Of a stretch of 64,000 nt of DNA, positions 25,850-34,169 are shown one piece after another. Numbering within the stretch: position 1 is the stretch's first letter; each line of letters opens with the position of its first letter. The notes under the pieces are model-generated. The model was not told the origin of the DNA. It did no database searches and worked only from the letters and a program-made list of their open reading frames with translations. The stretch lies in NCBI RefSeq assembly GCF_003254475.1, contig NZ_QFYQ01000002.1, positions 326,798 to 390,797 on the forward strand, read 5' to 3'. Origin of the DNA: Phenylobacterium soli (GTDB taxonomy: Bacteria > Pseudomonadota > Alphaproteobacteria > Caulobacterales > Caulobacteraceae). The position numbers and the translations under genes were made by a program.

Positions 25850-26116
25850 TTGTCGCCCCTCGCCAACATCGTGGGCGTGGCCGCCGCCCTCTGTTCCATG
25901 ACCAGCTTCGCGCCCCAGCTGCTGAAGATCTGGCGCGAGCGCGACGCCTCCTCGGTGTCGCTGCGCATGTACATCGTCACGGTGACCGGCTTCAGCCTGT
26001 GGATCGCCTATGGCGTGCTGATCCAGAGCTGGCCGGTGATCGGCTCGAACGTGGTCTGCCTGCTGCTGTCCGCCGCCATCCTGGCGCTGAAGTGGCGCTT
26101 CTCGCGCCGGGGATGA
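25850..26116 (+). CDS. SemiSWEET-type sugar transporter (PQ-loop)
   Basis: 88 aa with three hydrophobic helices: the SemiSWEET fold, which dimerises to form a sugar uniporter. The PQ motif is visible in SFAPQLLKIWRERDASSVS, followed by GFSLWIAYG and a third helix ending in a basic tail. TTG start three bases after the kinase stop, so translation is probably coupled. Substrate unknown; some members carry sucrose or glucose. Confidence 0.85.
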   Translation: MSPLANIVGVAAALCSMTSFAPQLLKIWRERDASSVSLRMYIVTVTGFSLWIAYGVLIQSWPVIGSNVVCLLLSAAILALKWRFSRRG

Positions 26117-26152
26117 GCCTTGGGGCGACCCTCTAGCCACGGAGCGCGGGGC

Positions 26153-26187
26153 GGCTTAAGCCTCCTGGCCCTGGGGTGAGCCCAGGG
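26153..26187 (+). promoter_or_regulatory. Palindrome and hairpin in the 5' region of the TPR-glycosyltransferase gene
   Basis: A 10-base palindrome GGCTTAAGCC (26153-26162) is followed by a hairpin CCCTGGG-N5-CCCAGGG (26169-26187), ending 26 bases before the start codon. It could be an operator plus a leader hairpin, or a terminator for the upstream gene, although no U-tract follows. Confidence 0.4.
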
Positions 26188-26213
26188 ACGCAAAGGCTGC
26201 AAAAGGTCGGGGC

Positions 26214-28505
26214 ATGGACAAGCGCTTGGTGGCGGCGAACGAGGCCTTGCAGGCGGGTCGCGCCGGCGAGGCCATCGGCCTCCTCCAGGAGGTGCTGAAC
26301 GAGGACGCAGGCCAGCCGGCGCAGGTCTGGCGCGTGCTGCTGCACCAGCTGTTCCGCGCCAAGCGCCGCGAGGAGGGCGAGGCCTGGTCGGCCCGGGCCG
26401 TCGCGCAGTTTCCCCGCGAGGTCGAGTTCTGGAACCTGCGCGGCGTCCTCCTGCGCCAGCTCGGCCGATTCCCGGAGGCGCTCGCCGCCCTGGACCAGGC
26501 CCTCAAGATCGACCCCAGCTCCAAGTCGCCGCAGGTCAACCGCGGCAACATCCTGCTCGACATGAAGGAGCCGGCCAAGGCCGAGCAGGTGTTCACCAAG
26601 CTGGTGCGCGCCGATCCGCGCAACGCCGAATACCAGCGCCAACTGGCCCGCGCGCTGCACTTCCAGGGCCGGACCGACCAGGCAATGGTGCGCTGGCGCC
26701 AGGCCGTGGCCCTGAAGAAGAATTTCATCGACGCCTGGCTCGACATGGCGGGGGTGTTCAACGAGGGGCACCGCCAGGCCCAGGCCCACGACCTGCTCGA
26801 CAAGGCGATCGCCGCCAACCCGGAGGAGTCGCGCCTCTACGAGGCCAAGGCCATCGTGTTCCGCCGCTCGGGCGAGCTGCGCAAGGCCGAGGCCTACCTC
26901 ACCGGCCTGCTGCCGAGATTCCCCAACGCCGCGTGGCTGGAATACCAGCTCGGCGCCAGCATGACCGATTACGATCGGGCCCGCGCCAACGAGCATCTGC
27001 GGCGGGCGCACCAGCTCGATCCCAGCCGCCTCGACCACACCCTGGCGCTGGTGGAGAGCCTGGAGCGCACGCGCACCGGCGACGAGGGCGCCAACATCGA
27101 GGAGGCCTATCAGCTCCTGAAGGACGCCATGCGCCGCGAGAAGCTGACCTCGCCGGCCCATCTGAAGATCGCCTCCGAGGTGCTGATCCGGGTCTCGGCC
27201 TTCGATGAGGTGGCGCAGCTCGGCAGCTTCAGGGATCTGGGCCGGACCTGGGCCGAGAGCGGCCGCCACACGGCGCTGCTCAAGCAGCTGGCCCGGGTGC
27301 GCACCGACGAGGACCGGCTGGAGCTGGTGGAGCAGCACCGGATCTGGGGCCGCAGCATCGAGGCCCAGGCCGCCAGCTTCCCGATCAAGCGCCCGCCGCC
27401 CCGGCCGCGCTCGGACAAGATCCGCCTGGGCTTCATGTCCTCAGACCTGCGCCACCACCCGGTGGCCTACTTCGCCCTGCCCCTCTTCGACCACCTCGAT
27501 CGCGACCGGTTCGAGGTCTACTGCTACTCGTTCTACCAAGGCGAAGAAGACGCCATCCAGCGGCACATCAAGGAGCGGGTGACCGCGTTCCGCTGGCATC
27601 CGGACATCGGCGCCCGCGACGCCGCCCAGCTCATCGCGGACGACCAGCTCGACCTGCTCATGGAGCTCGGCGGCTCGACGTTCATGAACAAGCTGGAGGT
27701 GATGGCCTGGCGCCCGGCGCCGCGCCAGGCGAGCTGGCTGGGCTATCCGCACTCGGCCGGCCTGTCGACCATCGACTACTTTGTCTGCGATCCCTACAGC
27801 GTGCCGGCCCGGCCGGAGCTGATGATCGAGCGACCGATGCTGATGCCTGACAGCTGGATCGCGCTCGGCAAGATGGTGTTCTCCGAGAGCCACGAGATTC
27901 TGCCCGGCCTGCCCGAGGATCGCGCCGGCCGGATCACCTTCGGCACCGCCAACAACCCGCACAAGTACAACCCGGACATGATCGCCCTGTGGTCCGAGGT
28001 GATGAAGCGCGTGCCGGATTCGCGGTTCATGTTCATCCGCCCCGAGGGCGGCACGCCGAGCTTCCGCGCCAATATCCTGAAGGCCTTCGCGGCCAACGGC
28101 ATCGCCGCCGACCGGGTGGTCTTCCAGGCGATCCGCGGGCGGCACATGCCGTTCTACAACGAGGTGGACATCACCCTGGACACCCTGCCCCTGACCGGCG
28201 GCACCACGACGACCGAGGCCCTGTGGATGGGCGTGCCGGTGGTCAGCCTGATCGGCCCGGCCTTCTTCGAGCGGCTGAGCTATTCGATCCTGACCAACTC
28301 GGGCGTCGGCGACATGGCCACCGAGAGCAAGGCCGAGTTCGTCGAGATCGCGGTCAGGCTGGTCGAGGACCGGGCGCGGCGGCTGCACCTGCGCCAGAAC
28401 CTGCGCGAGCAGATGAAGGCCGGCCCGCTCGGCCGCACCGAGGACTTCGCGCGCAAGTTCTACGACATGGTGGCCAACACCGTGGCCGAGCCGGCTAAAG
28501 CCTGA
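26214..28505 (+). CDS. TPR-domain O-GlcNAc transferase-like glycosyltransferase (GT41)
   Basis: 763 aa, no signal peptide, so cytoplasmic. The first ~330 residues are TPR repeats (for example FWNLRGVLLRQLGRFPEALA; EYQRQLARALHFQGRTDQAM). Residues about 395-755 form the two-lobe SPINDLY/OGT catalytic part: GFMSSDLRHHPVAYF (catalytic His region), YCYSFYQGEEDAIQR, LMELGGSTFMNKLEV, SWLGYPHSAGLSTIDYFV, FGTANNPHKYNPDMI, and the UDP-sugar site TLPLTGGTTTTEALWMGVPV. Relatives in Caulobacter modify proteins such as flagellin; others work in glycan synthesis. The locus offers an RTX protein as one possible acceptor. Converges with the acyltransferase gene, ends overlapping by 11 bases. Confidence 0.88.
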   Translation: MDKRLVAANEALQAGRAGEAIGLLQEVLNEDAGQPAQVWRVLLHQLFRAKRREEGEAWSARAVAQFPREVEFWNLRGVLLRQLGRFPEALAALDQALKIDPSSKSPQVNRGNILLDMKEPAKAEQVFTKLVRADPRNAEYQRQLARALHFQGRTDQAMVRWRQAVALKKNFIDAWLDMAGVFNEGHRQAQAHDLLDKAIAANPEESRLYEAKAIVFRRSGELRKAEAYLTGLLPRFPNAAWLEYQLGASMTDYDRARANEHLRRAHQLDPSRLDHTLALVESLERTRTGDEGANIEEAYQLLKDAMRREKLTSPAHLKIASEVLIRVSAFDEVAQLGSFRDLGRTWAESGRHTALLKQLARVRTDEDRLELVEQHRIWGRSIEAQAASFPIKRPPPRPRSDKIRLGFMSSDLRHHPVAYFALPLFDHLDRDRFEVYCYSFYQGEEDAIQRHIKERVTAFRWHPDIGARDAAQLIADDQLDLLMELGGSTFMNKLEVMAWRPAPRQASWLGYPHSAGLSTIDYFVCDPYSVPARPELMIERPMLMPDSWIALGKMVFSESHEILPGLPEDRAGRITFGTANNPHKYNPDMIALWSEVMKRVPDSRFMFIRPEGGTPSFRANILKAFAANGIAADRVVFQAIRGRHMPFYNEVDITLDTLPLTGGTTTTEALWMGVPVVSLIGPAFFERLSYSILTNSGVGDMATESKAEFVEIAVRLVEDRARRLHLRQNLREQMKAGPLGRTEDFARKFYDMVANTVAEPAKA

Positions 28506-29151
28506 AGTATTCGGAGAGCAGGTCGTCGGGGCGCGGGCGGAAGGTCAATCCGCCCGGCGTCTCGCCGGCGAAGACCATCGAGCCTCTGGGCACGTGCTTG
28601 TTGATGACGCGGACGCCCTGGCTGATCACGCAGTCGTCCTCGACCACGGCGCGGCCCGCCACCGAGGTTCCCGGATAGAGGATCACCCGGTCGCCGATGA
28701 CCGGGATCTGGTCCTTGTGCCGGCCGACCGTCGTGCCCTGATAGAGCACGAGGTAGTTGCCGTAGGTCGCCTTGGCCAGGACGATGCCGACGCTGTGGCC
28801 GATGTAGAACACCTCCGGCATGGCGATCTCGTAGAACAGGTCGATGCCGTTGAAGGCCTTGTTCATCAGGAAGAGGCGCGTCGCCGCGGCCGTGTCGCCC
28901 GACCGCTTCCAGATCGTATTGCTGAGATAGTACAGATAGATGCAGTGCTGTGAGGACTGCAGCACATTGAACTGGTCCGGCCGCCAGGGGGCGCAGGCGT
29001 TGATGCAGCGGTGCAGGCGCTCGAGCGCCTCGTCGAGGTGGGCGTCGACCGTCTTCCTGAAGGCGTCCTCGCGCCCGTCGGGTACGATGTGGGCGCACTG
29101 GGCGGTGGTGTAGGCGACCAGGCTCTCGCGGGTGTGGTCGATCAGCTTCAC
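28495..29151 (-). CDS. Serine-acetyltransferase-like hexapeptide acyltransferase
   Basis: 218 aa. The N-terminal ~100 residues are helical (EDAFRKTVDAHLDEALERLH; QHCIYLYYLSNTIWKRSG) as in serine acetyltransferase; residues 120-205 form a left-handed beta-helix with hexapeptide turns (FYIGHSVGIVLAKATYGNYL, GDRVILYPGTSVAGRAVV, DDCVISQGVRV). GTG start overlaps the epimerase stop. Its place at the end of a nucleotide-sugar operon suggests acetylation of a sugar precursor, although CysE-like activity is possible. Confidence 0.75.
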   Translation of the reverse strand: MKLIDHTRESLVAYTTAQCAHIVPDGREDAFRKTVDAHLDEALERLHRCINACAPWRPDQFNVLQSSQHCIYLYYLSNTIWKRSGDTAAATRLFLMNKAFNGIDLFYEIAMPEVFYIGHSVGIVLAKATYGNYLVLYQGTTVGRHKDQIPVIGDRVILYPGTSVAGRAVVEDDCVISQGVRVINKHVPRGSMVFAGETPGGLTFRPRPDDLLSEYFRL

Positions 29152-29951
29152 GCCTTCAGCCCTTCCAGATAGTCGGCGACGACCGCCTTCACCGGCCGCG
29201 GCGCGACCCCGAGCGCCCGCAGCCGGCCGATGGCCGCGTTGGGCGGCGCCGGCGGGCGCGCGTCGCCGCGGAAATCGACCTGCCAGCCGGCGGCGGCGAA
29301 GACCTCGGCGATCTCGCCGTTGGCGGTGAGCGCGCCGCTGGCGACATTGACGATCTCGCCTTCCGGCGCGGCGGCGATGGCCAGCAGGGCGTCGACCACG
29401 TCGTCGAGGTGGATGTAGTCGCGCGCCACGTGCGGGCTGGAGTCGAGCGAGAGCGCGCGGCCGCCCCGCGCCCGGATCAGCCATTCGGAGAGGAAGCCCG
29501 GCGCCCCGTCCGTCCAGTCGTAGACGTTGGCGAGCCGCGCCACCGCGCCCCGGCCGCCTGAGCGGGTCATGACCAGGTTCTCGCCGAGCGCTTTGGAGAG
29601 GTCATAGACGCGGCGCGGATCGAGGGGATCGAAGACCAGGGGCTCGGCCTCGTCCACCTCGGCCTTGCGAAGGCCGTCGTAGAGGCGGGTCGAGGAGAGA
29701 TAGACGATCTTCTCGAAACGGCCGGCTTCGAGGATGCGGCTGACGAGGCTCGCATGGGCCTCCACCGTATCGAAGGGGCGGCGGTCGTAGTCGGCCGTCA
29801 GGCCGGCGCAGTAGTAGACGAGGCCCAAGTCGCGGGTCAGGAGCTCCGGATCGCCCTTGGCCGGGGTCCAGGGCGCCTGCCCGGCCGCGGTGAGGCGCTC
29901 CGCGAGCCGCGCGCCGACGAAACCGGCGGCGCCGAGGACAGTGATGCTCAC
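29148..29951 (-). CDS. NAD-dependent epimerase/dehydratase (extended SDR)
   Basis: 267 aa. N-terminal Rossmann motif TVLGAAGFVGARLAERL, then YLSSTRLYDG and the catalytic YDLSKALGENLV (YxxxK). The acceptor end is typical: HVARDYIHLDDVVDALL. Likely reduces or epimerises the nucleotide-activated 4-keto sugar made by the rfbF/rfbG pair further up the operon. Overlaps both neighbours by 4 bases or fewer. Confidence 0.85.
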   Translation of the reverse strand: MSITVLGAAGFVGARLAERLTAAGQAPWTPAKGDPELLTRDLGLVYYCAGLTADYDRRPFDTVEAHASLVSRILEAGRFEKIVYLSSTRLYDGLRKAEVDEAEPLVFDPLDPRRVYDLSKALGENLVMTRSGGRGAVARLANVYDWTDGAPGFLSEWLIRARGGRALSLDSSPHVARDYIHLDDVVDALLAIAAAPEGEIVNVASGALTANGEIAEVFAAAGWQVDFRGDARPPAPPNAAIGRLRALGVAPRPVKAVVADYLEGLKA

Positions 29952-30439
29952 GCGCCCCGCTCGCCGATCTTGCGAGCCGGGACGCCGCCGAAGATGGCGT
30001 AGGCCTCCACCTCGCCGCGCACGACCGAGCCGGCGGCGATCACCGCGCCCTTGCGCACGACCGCGCCGTCGAGGAGCACGCAGTTGGAGCCGATCCAGAC
30101 GTCATCCTCGACGAGGATGCCGCCGCGCGAGGGCATGAAGCCCTGGTCGCGGATGCGCTTCGTCCGGTCCGCTATGGCGTGGTTCGTCGGCGCGAAGGTG
30201 CAGTTGGCGGCGATGGCGACCGCATCGCCGATCCGCACGCCGTTGCCGGTGTAGATGACCGTCCCGGAGTTGATGGCGCAGTCGGCGCCGATCACCACGT
30301 CGCCCATGCCGCCGGCCGGCTTGATCTTCACGAAGCTGTCGATGACCGTGTTGGGGCCGACGCGGATCAGGGTGCCGCGCACCGAGTCCTCGATATCGGC
30401 GAGCGGCGAGACCTTCGCGGTGGGATGGATCTCGATCAC
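29948..30439 (-). CDS. Hexapeptide-repeat sugar acyltransferase
   Basis: 163 aa, nearly all left-handed beta-helix: repeats such as VRGTLIRVGPNTVIDSFV, GADCAINSGTVIYTGNG and VWIGSNCVLLDGAVVRKGAV, with an extended loop (TNHAIADRTKRIRDQGF) holding the His often used in catalysis. Ends VRGEVEAYAIFGGVPARKIG, the usual tail of WbbJ/maltose-acetyltransferase-like enzymes. Probably O-acetylates a sugar of the locus. Start ATG 30439, stop overlapping the epimerase start. Confidence 0.85.
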   Translation of the reverse strand: MIEIHPTAKVSPLADIEDSVRGTLIRVGPNTVIDSFVKIKPAGGMGDVVIGADCAINSGTVIYTGNGVRIGDAVAIAANCTFAPTNHAIADRTKRIRDQGFMPSRGGILVEDDVWIGSNCVLLDGAVVRKGAVIAAGSVVRGEVEAYAIFGGVPARKIGERGA

Positions 30440-30442
30440 GCC

Positions 30443-30982
30443 TCAGCCCGCCCCGTTTGCGTAGTCAGGATAGGTCGCGTCGCGCGGCGATATCAACGCC
30501 GGCGCCATGGGCCAGGCGATGGCGAAGGCCGGGTCGTCCCAGCGCACGCCGGCCTCGTGACCCGCGGTGTAGGCCGGCGCGATCTGGTAGAGCACGTCGG
30601 AATTGGGCTCGAGGGTGAGGAAGCCGTGCGCGACGCCCTCGGGGATGTAGAGCGCGCGGGCGTTGTCGGCGCTGAGCTCGACGGCGGTCCAGCGGCGGTG
30701 GGTGCGGCTCGCCGGGCGAAGGTCGAGGGCGACGTCGAAGATCCGGCCGCGGACGCAGCGCACCAGCTTGGTCTCGGCGTGGGGCGGCTTCTGGTAGTGC
30801 ATGCCGCGCAGGGTGCCGACCTGGGGGTTACGCGACAGGCTGGTCTGGACCGGCCCGAACGGATGGCCGGCGGCGGCGAACTCCTCCGGGCACTGCAGCC
30901 GGGCGAAGGCGCCGCGCTCGTCGGTGTGGGGCTCGATGTCCGCCACCACAACGCCGGCGATCTCCGTCTCGGTGAAACGCAT
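30443..30982 (-). CDS. rfbC: dTDP-4-dehydrorhamnose 3,5-epimerase-like enzyme
   Basis: 179 aa cupin enzyme. Family motifs: DERGAFARLQCPEEF, QTSLSRNPQVGTLRGMHYQ (substrate and catalytic His site), VRCVRGRIFDVALDLR and YIPEGVAHGFLTLEP. In a CDP-sugar operon it probably epimerises a CDP-4-keto-6-deoxy sugar and not dTDP-rhamnose precursor; no rfbA/B/D genes accompany it. ATG overlaps the methyltransferase stop by one base. Confidence 0.85.
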   Translation of the reverse strand: MRFTETEIAGVVVADIEPHTDERGAFARLQCPEEFAAAGHPFGPVQTSLSRNPQVGTLRGMHYQKPPHAETKLVRCVRGRIFDVALDLRPASRTHRRWTAVELSADNARALYIPEGVAHGFLTLEPNSDVLYQIAPAYTAGHEAGVRWDDPAFAIAWPMAPALISPRDATYPDYANGAG

Positions 30983-32223
30983 CAGTCGAGGACCTTCGTC
31001 TCCGGCGAGGCGATGACGAAGCGGCCGCCCCAGTCGCGGATGAAGGCGAGCTGGCCGATGATCTCGTCCTTCAGGTTCCACGGCAGGATGAGGACGTAGT
31101 CCGGCTTCACCTCGGCCACCTTGGCCGGCGAGGCGATCGGGATGTGGCTGCCCGGCAGGAAGCGGCCCTGCTTGGCCGGATTGGCGTCGAAGGCGCAGGC
31201 GATGTCGGCCGCCGTCGCCCCGCAGTAGTTGAGGAAGGTGTTGCCCTTGGCCGCCGCGCCATAGGCGGCGATCAGCTTGCCCTCGGCGCGGGCGCGCTCG
31301 ATGAAGGCGCGGAAGCTCGCGCGCACCGCCTGCACCCGCGGCGTGAAGCCGTCGTAGGTCTCGATCCGGTCGAGGCCGGCGGCGTGCTCGGCCTCGCGCA
31401 GGGCCTTGAGCGCCTCGGTCTCCGCCCGGCCCGATCCGGCATGACAGACGAAGAGGCGCAGCGAGCCGCCATGGGTCGGCAGCAGCTCCACGTCGAAGGG
31501 GCGCAGGCCGTTGGCCCGCAGCACCTGCTCCACCGCCAGCAGCGAGAGGTAGGAGAAGTGCTCGTGGTAGATGGTGTCAAACTGCACCTTCTCGATGAGG
31601 TTCAAGAGGTGCGGGAACTCGAAGGTGAGGACGCCTTCCGCCTTCAGAACCTCGCCGAAGCCGGCCACGAAGTCGCCGATGTCGGGCACGTGGGCGAGGA
31701 CGTTGTTGGCGGCCATCAGGTCGGCCCGCACGCCGCGGGCGGCGAGCACGCGCCCGGTCTCGGCGCCGAAGAACAGCACCTCGGTGGGGATGCCCTTGGC
31801 GCGGGCGGCCTCGGCGGTGTTGGCCGTCGGCTCGACGCCGAGCACCGGCACGTCGCGGGCGAGGAAGTGCTGCAGGAGGTAGCCGTCGTTGCTGGCCACC
31901 TCGACGACAAGCGAGTCCGGGCCGAGCTGGAAGCGGTCGATCATGGCCACGGCGTAGCGGCGCGCATGTTCCACCCAGCTCGCCGAATAGGAGGAGAAGT
32001 AGGCGTATTCGGCGTCGAAGATGGCGTCGGCCGGCACCACGTCCTCCACCTGCACCAGGAAGCAGGCGTGGCAGACGCGCGCGTGCAGCGGATAGGCGGC
32101 CTCGGTCCCGGCGGCGAGCTGGTCGGCGGTCAGGTAGCTGTTGGCGAGCGGCTGGTCGCCCAGATCCACGAGGGTGTGGCTCAGCGGGGTCTTGCAGAAG
32201 CGGCAGAGGAGCTGGGAGGTCAT
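30982..32223 (-). CDS. Sugar C-methyltransferase (TylC3/NovU type)
   Basis: 413 aa. The three-part architecture of nucleotide-sugar C-methyltransferases: N-terminal zinc-binding domain (CRFCKTPLSHTLVDLGDQPLA with two more Cys in ARVCHACFLVQ), central SAM-binding domain (VVEVASNDGYLLQHF; GVEPTANTAEAA), and the C-terminal domain with the catalytic YHEHFSYLSL His-Glu-His region and AYGAAAKGNTFLNY. Family members methylate C3 of 4-keto-deoxysugars. Stop overlaps rfbC start, start overlaps the rfbG stop. Predicts a branched-chain sugar in the glycan. Confidence 0.88.
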   Translation of the reverse strand: MTSQLLCRFCKTPLSHTLVDLGDQPLANSYLTADQLAAGTEAAYPLHARVCHACFLVQVEDVVPADAIFDAEYAYFSSYSASWVEHARRYAVAMIDRFQLGPDSLVVEVASNDGYLLQHFLARDVPVLGVEPTANTAEAARAKGIPTEVLFFGAETGRVLAARGVRADLMAANNVLAHVPDIGDFVAGFGEVLKAEGVLTFEFPHLLNLIEKVQFDTIYHEHFSYLSLLAVEQVLRANGLRPFDVELLPTHGGSLRLFVCHAGSGRAETEALKALREAEHAAGLDRIETYDGFTPRVQAVRASFRAFIERARAEGKLIAAYGAAAKGNTFLNYCGATAADIACAFDANPAKQGRFLPGSHIPIASPAKVAEVKPDYVLILPWNLKDEIIGQLAFIRDWGGRFVIASPETKVLD

Positions 32224-33284
32224 CGGCCGGCTTCGTAGCCTTCGATCTGCTCGCGGCACAAGGCGAGTGCGTCCTCGCCGGCGCCCTGACGGCGATACCA
32301 GTCCATGGTGAGGGCGACAGCGGCGGGCGCCGCGAGGCGGCTTTCGAAGCCGAGGGCGCGCCGGGCGAGGCCGGCGTCGATGGCCAGGGACCTGGCCTCC
32401 AGGGAGTTGGGGTCGGGCTCGTGGCGCCAGGGCTTGCCGCCCAGGGCCTCGACGCCGAGGCTGGCGAGTTCGCCGACGGTGACCTCGGCCCCGCCGGGTT
32501 TGGGCCCGAAGTTGACGGCGCGCGGCGCGTTCGCCGGATCGGTGGCCAGCACCTCGAGCTGGCGGAAATAGCCCGCCAGGCAATCCAGCACATGCTGCCA
32601 CGGACGCGTCGCCTCCGGGTGGCGCAGGACCACAGCCTCCCCGGCGCGGGCGGCGCGGACGATGTCGGCGACGATGCGGTCGCGGGAGAAGTCGCCGCCG
32701 CCGATGACATTGCCGCCCCGGGCGGTGGAGAGGGGCACGCCGGCCGGTTCGAAGTAGCTCCTGGCGAAGCTCTGGGTGACGATCTCGCAGGCCGCCTTGG
32801 AGGCCGAATAGGGATCCTTGCCGCCCAGGGGATCGGCCTCGGTGAAGGCGCGGCCGGTCTCGGCGTTGGCGTAGACCTTGTCGGAGGTGACGGTGAGGAC
32901 CGCCTTGAGGCCGCTCTGGCCCCGCAGGGCCTGCAGCAGGTGGGCCGTGCCCATGATGTTGGTGGCGAAGGTGGCGATGGGGTCGGCGACGCTGGCGCGC
33001 ACGATCGGCTGGGCGGCCATGTGCAGGACGAGGTCGAACGACTGGCCGTCCAGGGCGGCGGCGACGGCGGCGGGGTCGCGCAGATCAGCGATCCGCGAGC
33101 GGCAGAGGCGCTCGACGCCGGCCAGGGCGAAGAGGCTGGGATCCTGGTCCGGCGCGAGGGCGAGACCGGTGACCTCCGCGCCCAGGGCGTCCAGCCAGAT
33201 GGCAGCCCAGCCGCCCTTGAAGCCGGTGTGGCCGGTGACGAGGACGCGCTTGCCTCGCCAGAAGGCGCGGTTCACCGCTTCCAC
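32220..33284 (-). CDS. rfbG: CDP-glucose 4,6-dehydratase
   Basis: 354 aa SDR. The N-terminus VLVTGHTGFKGGWAAIWL is the CDP-glucose 4,6-dehydratase variant of the GxxGxxG motif; VLHMAAQPIVRASVADP and YSASKAACEIV (YxxxK) follow, with GGNVIGGGDFSRDRIVADI near residue 195. Makes CDP-4-keto-6-deoxyglucose. Overlaps rfbF by 13 bases. Confidence 0.93.
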   Translation of the reverse strand: MEAVNRAFWRGKRVLVTGHTGFKGGWAAIWLDALGAEVTGLALAPDQDPSLFALAGVERLCRSRIADLRDPAAVAAALDGQSFDLVLHMAAQPIVRASVADPIATFATNIMGTAHLLQALRGQSGLKAVLTVTSDKVYANAETGRAFTEADPLGGKDPYSASKAACEIVTQSFARSYFEPAGVPLSTARGGNVIGGGDFSRDRIVADIVRAARAGEAVVLRHPEATRPWQHVLDCLAGYFRQLEVLATDPANAPRAVNFGPKPGGAEVTVGELASLGVEALGGKPWRHEPDPNSLEARSLAIDAGLARRALGFESRLAAPAAVALTMDWYRRQGAGEDALALCREQIEGYEAGR

Positions 33285-34039
33285 GGCGCCTCACCCGAGG
33301 CCCACAGGCCCTCGAGGACGTTCTTGTCGCGCAGGGTGTCCATGGCCGCCCAGAAACCGTCGTGCTTGAAGGCCATCAGCTGGCCGTCGGCGGCCAGGCC
33401 GGTGAGCGGCTCCTGCTCCCAGATGGTGTCGTCACCGTCGATCCGGCCGATGACCTTGGGATCGAGGACGAAGAAGCCGCCGTTGATCAGGCCGTTGTCG
33501 CCGGGCGGCTTCTCGATGAAGCGCTGGACCTGGCCGTCGGCGATCTCCAGGGCGCCGTAGCGCCCCGGCGGGGCGACGGCGGTGACGGTCGCCTGGCGGC
33601 CATGCTTGCGGTGGAAGTCGGCCAGGCGGCGCAGGTCGAGGTCGGCCACCCCGTCGCCATAGGTCAGGAAGAAGGGCTCGTCCGGCTCCAGGTAGCCGGC
33701 GATGCGCTTGAGGCGGCCGCCGGTCATGGTCTCCTCGCCGGTGTCGACGAGGGTGACGCGCCAGGGCTCGTGATTGGTGGCGTGGTACTCGATGGCGCCC
33801 TTGGCCAGGTCCACCGTCAGGTCGGCGTTGTGGAGCACGTAGTTGGCGAAGTACTCCTTCACCACATAGCCCTTGTAGCCGAGGCAGACGATGAAGTCGT
33901 TGAAGCCGTAGTGCGAGTAGAGCTTCATGATGTGCCAGAGGATCGGCCGGCCGCCGACCTCGATCATCGGCTTGGGCTTCAGGTGGCTCTCTTCGGAGAT
34001 GCGCGTGCCGAGCCCGCCCGCCAGGATCACCGTCTTCAT
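33272..34039 (-). CDS. rfbF: Glucose-1-phosphate cytidylyltransferase
   Basis: 255 aa, full length. Nucleotidyltransferase motif ILAGGLGTRISEESHLKPKP, then GGRPILWHIMKLYSHYG, the metal-binding YGDGVADLD and VTAVAPPGRYGALEI; these are the RfbF/DdhA hallmarks. Makes CDP-glucose, the first step of the sugar branch in this operon (rfbF, rfbG, C-methyltransferase, rfbC, acyltransferase, reductase, acyltransferase). ATG 34039; a TTG directly before it is unlikely. Upstream is a short gap to the divergent sulfotransferase. Confidence 0.94.
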   Translation of the reverse strand: MKTVILAGGLGTRISEESHLKPKPMIEVGGRPILWHIMKLYSHYGFNDFIVCLGYKGYVVKEYFANYVLHNADLTVDLAKGAIEYHATNHEPWRVTLVDTGEETMTGGRLKRIAGYLEPDEPFFLTYGDGVADLDLRRLADFHRKHGRQATVTAVAPPGRYGALEIADGQVQRFIEKPPGDNGLINGGFFVLDPKVIGRIDGDDTIWEQEPLTGLAADGQLMAFKHDGFWAAMDTLRDKNVLEGLWASGEAPWKR

Positions 34040-34169
34040 CAAACGCCTCTCGCAGGCCGCTGCCGCGGTCCGCGCCCCCGCAAACCGAACCCCCTCTTAT
34101 CGCGCTCCGCGGCCCTCATGAAGCGTGAATGGCGCTTGCCCCGGCGGGCCCGACAGGGGATGGGGACTG

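Noticed and set aside
26133..27338. 401-codon minus-strand frame
   Set aside because: Antisense shadow of the TPR-glycosyltransferase gene; His/Leu/Gly-rich without a recognisable domain.
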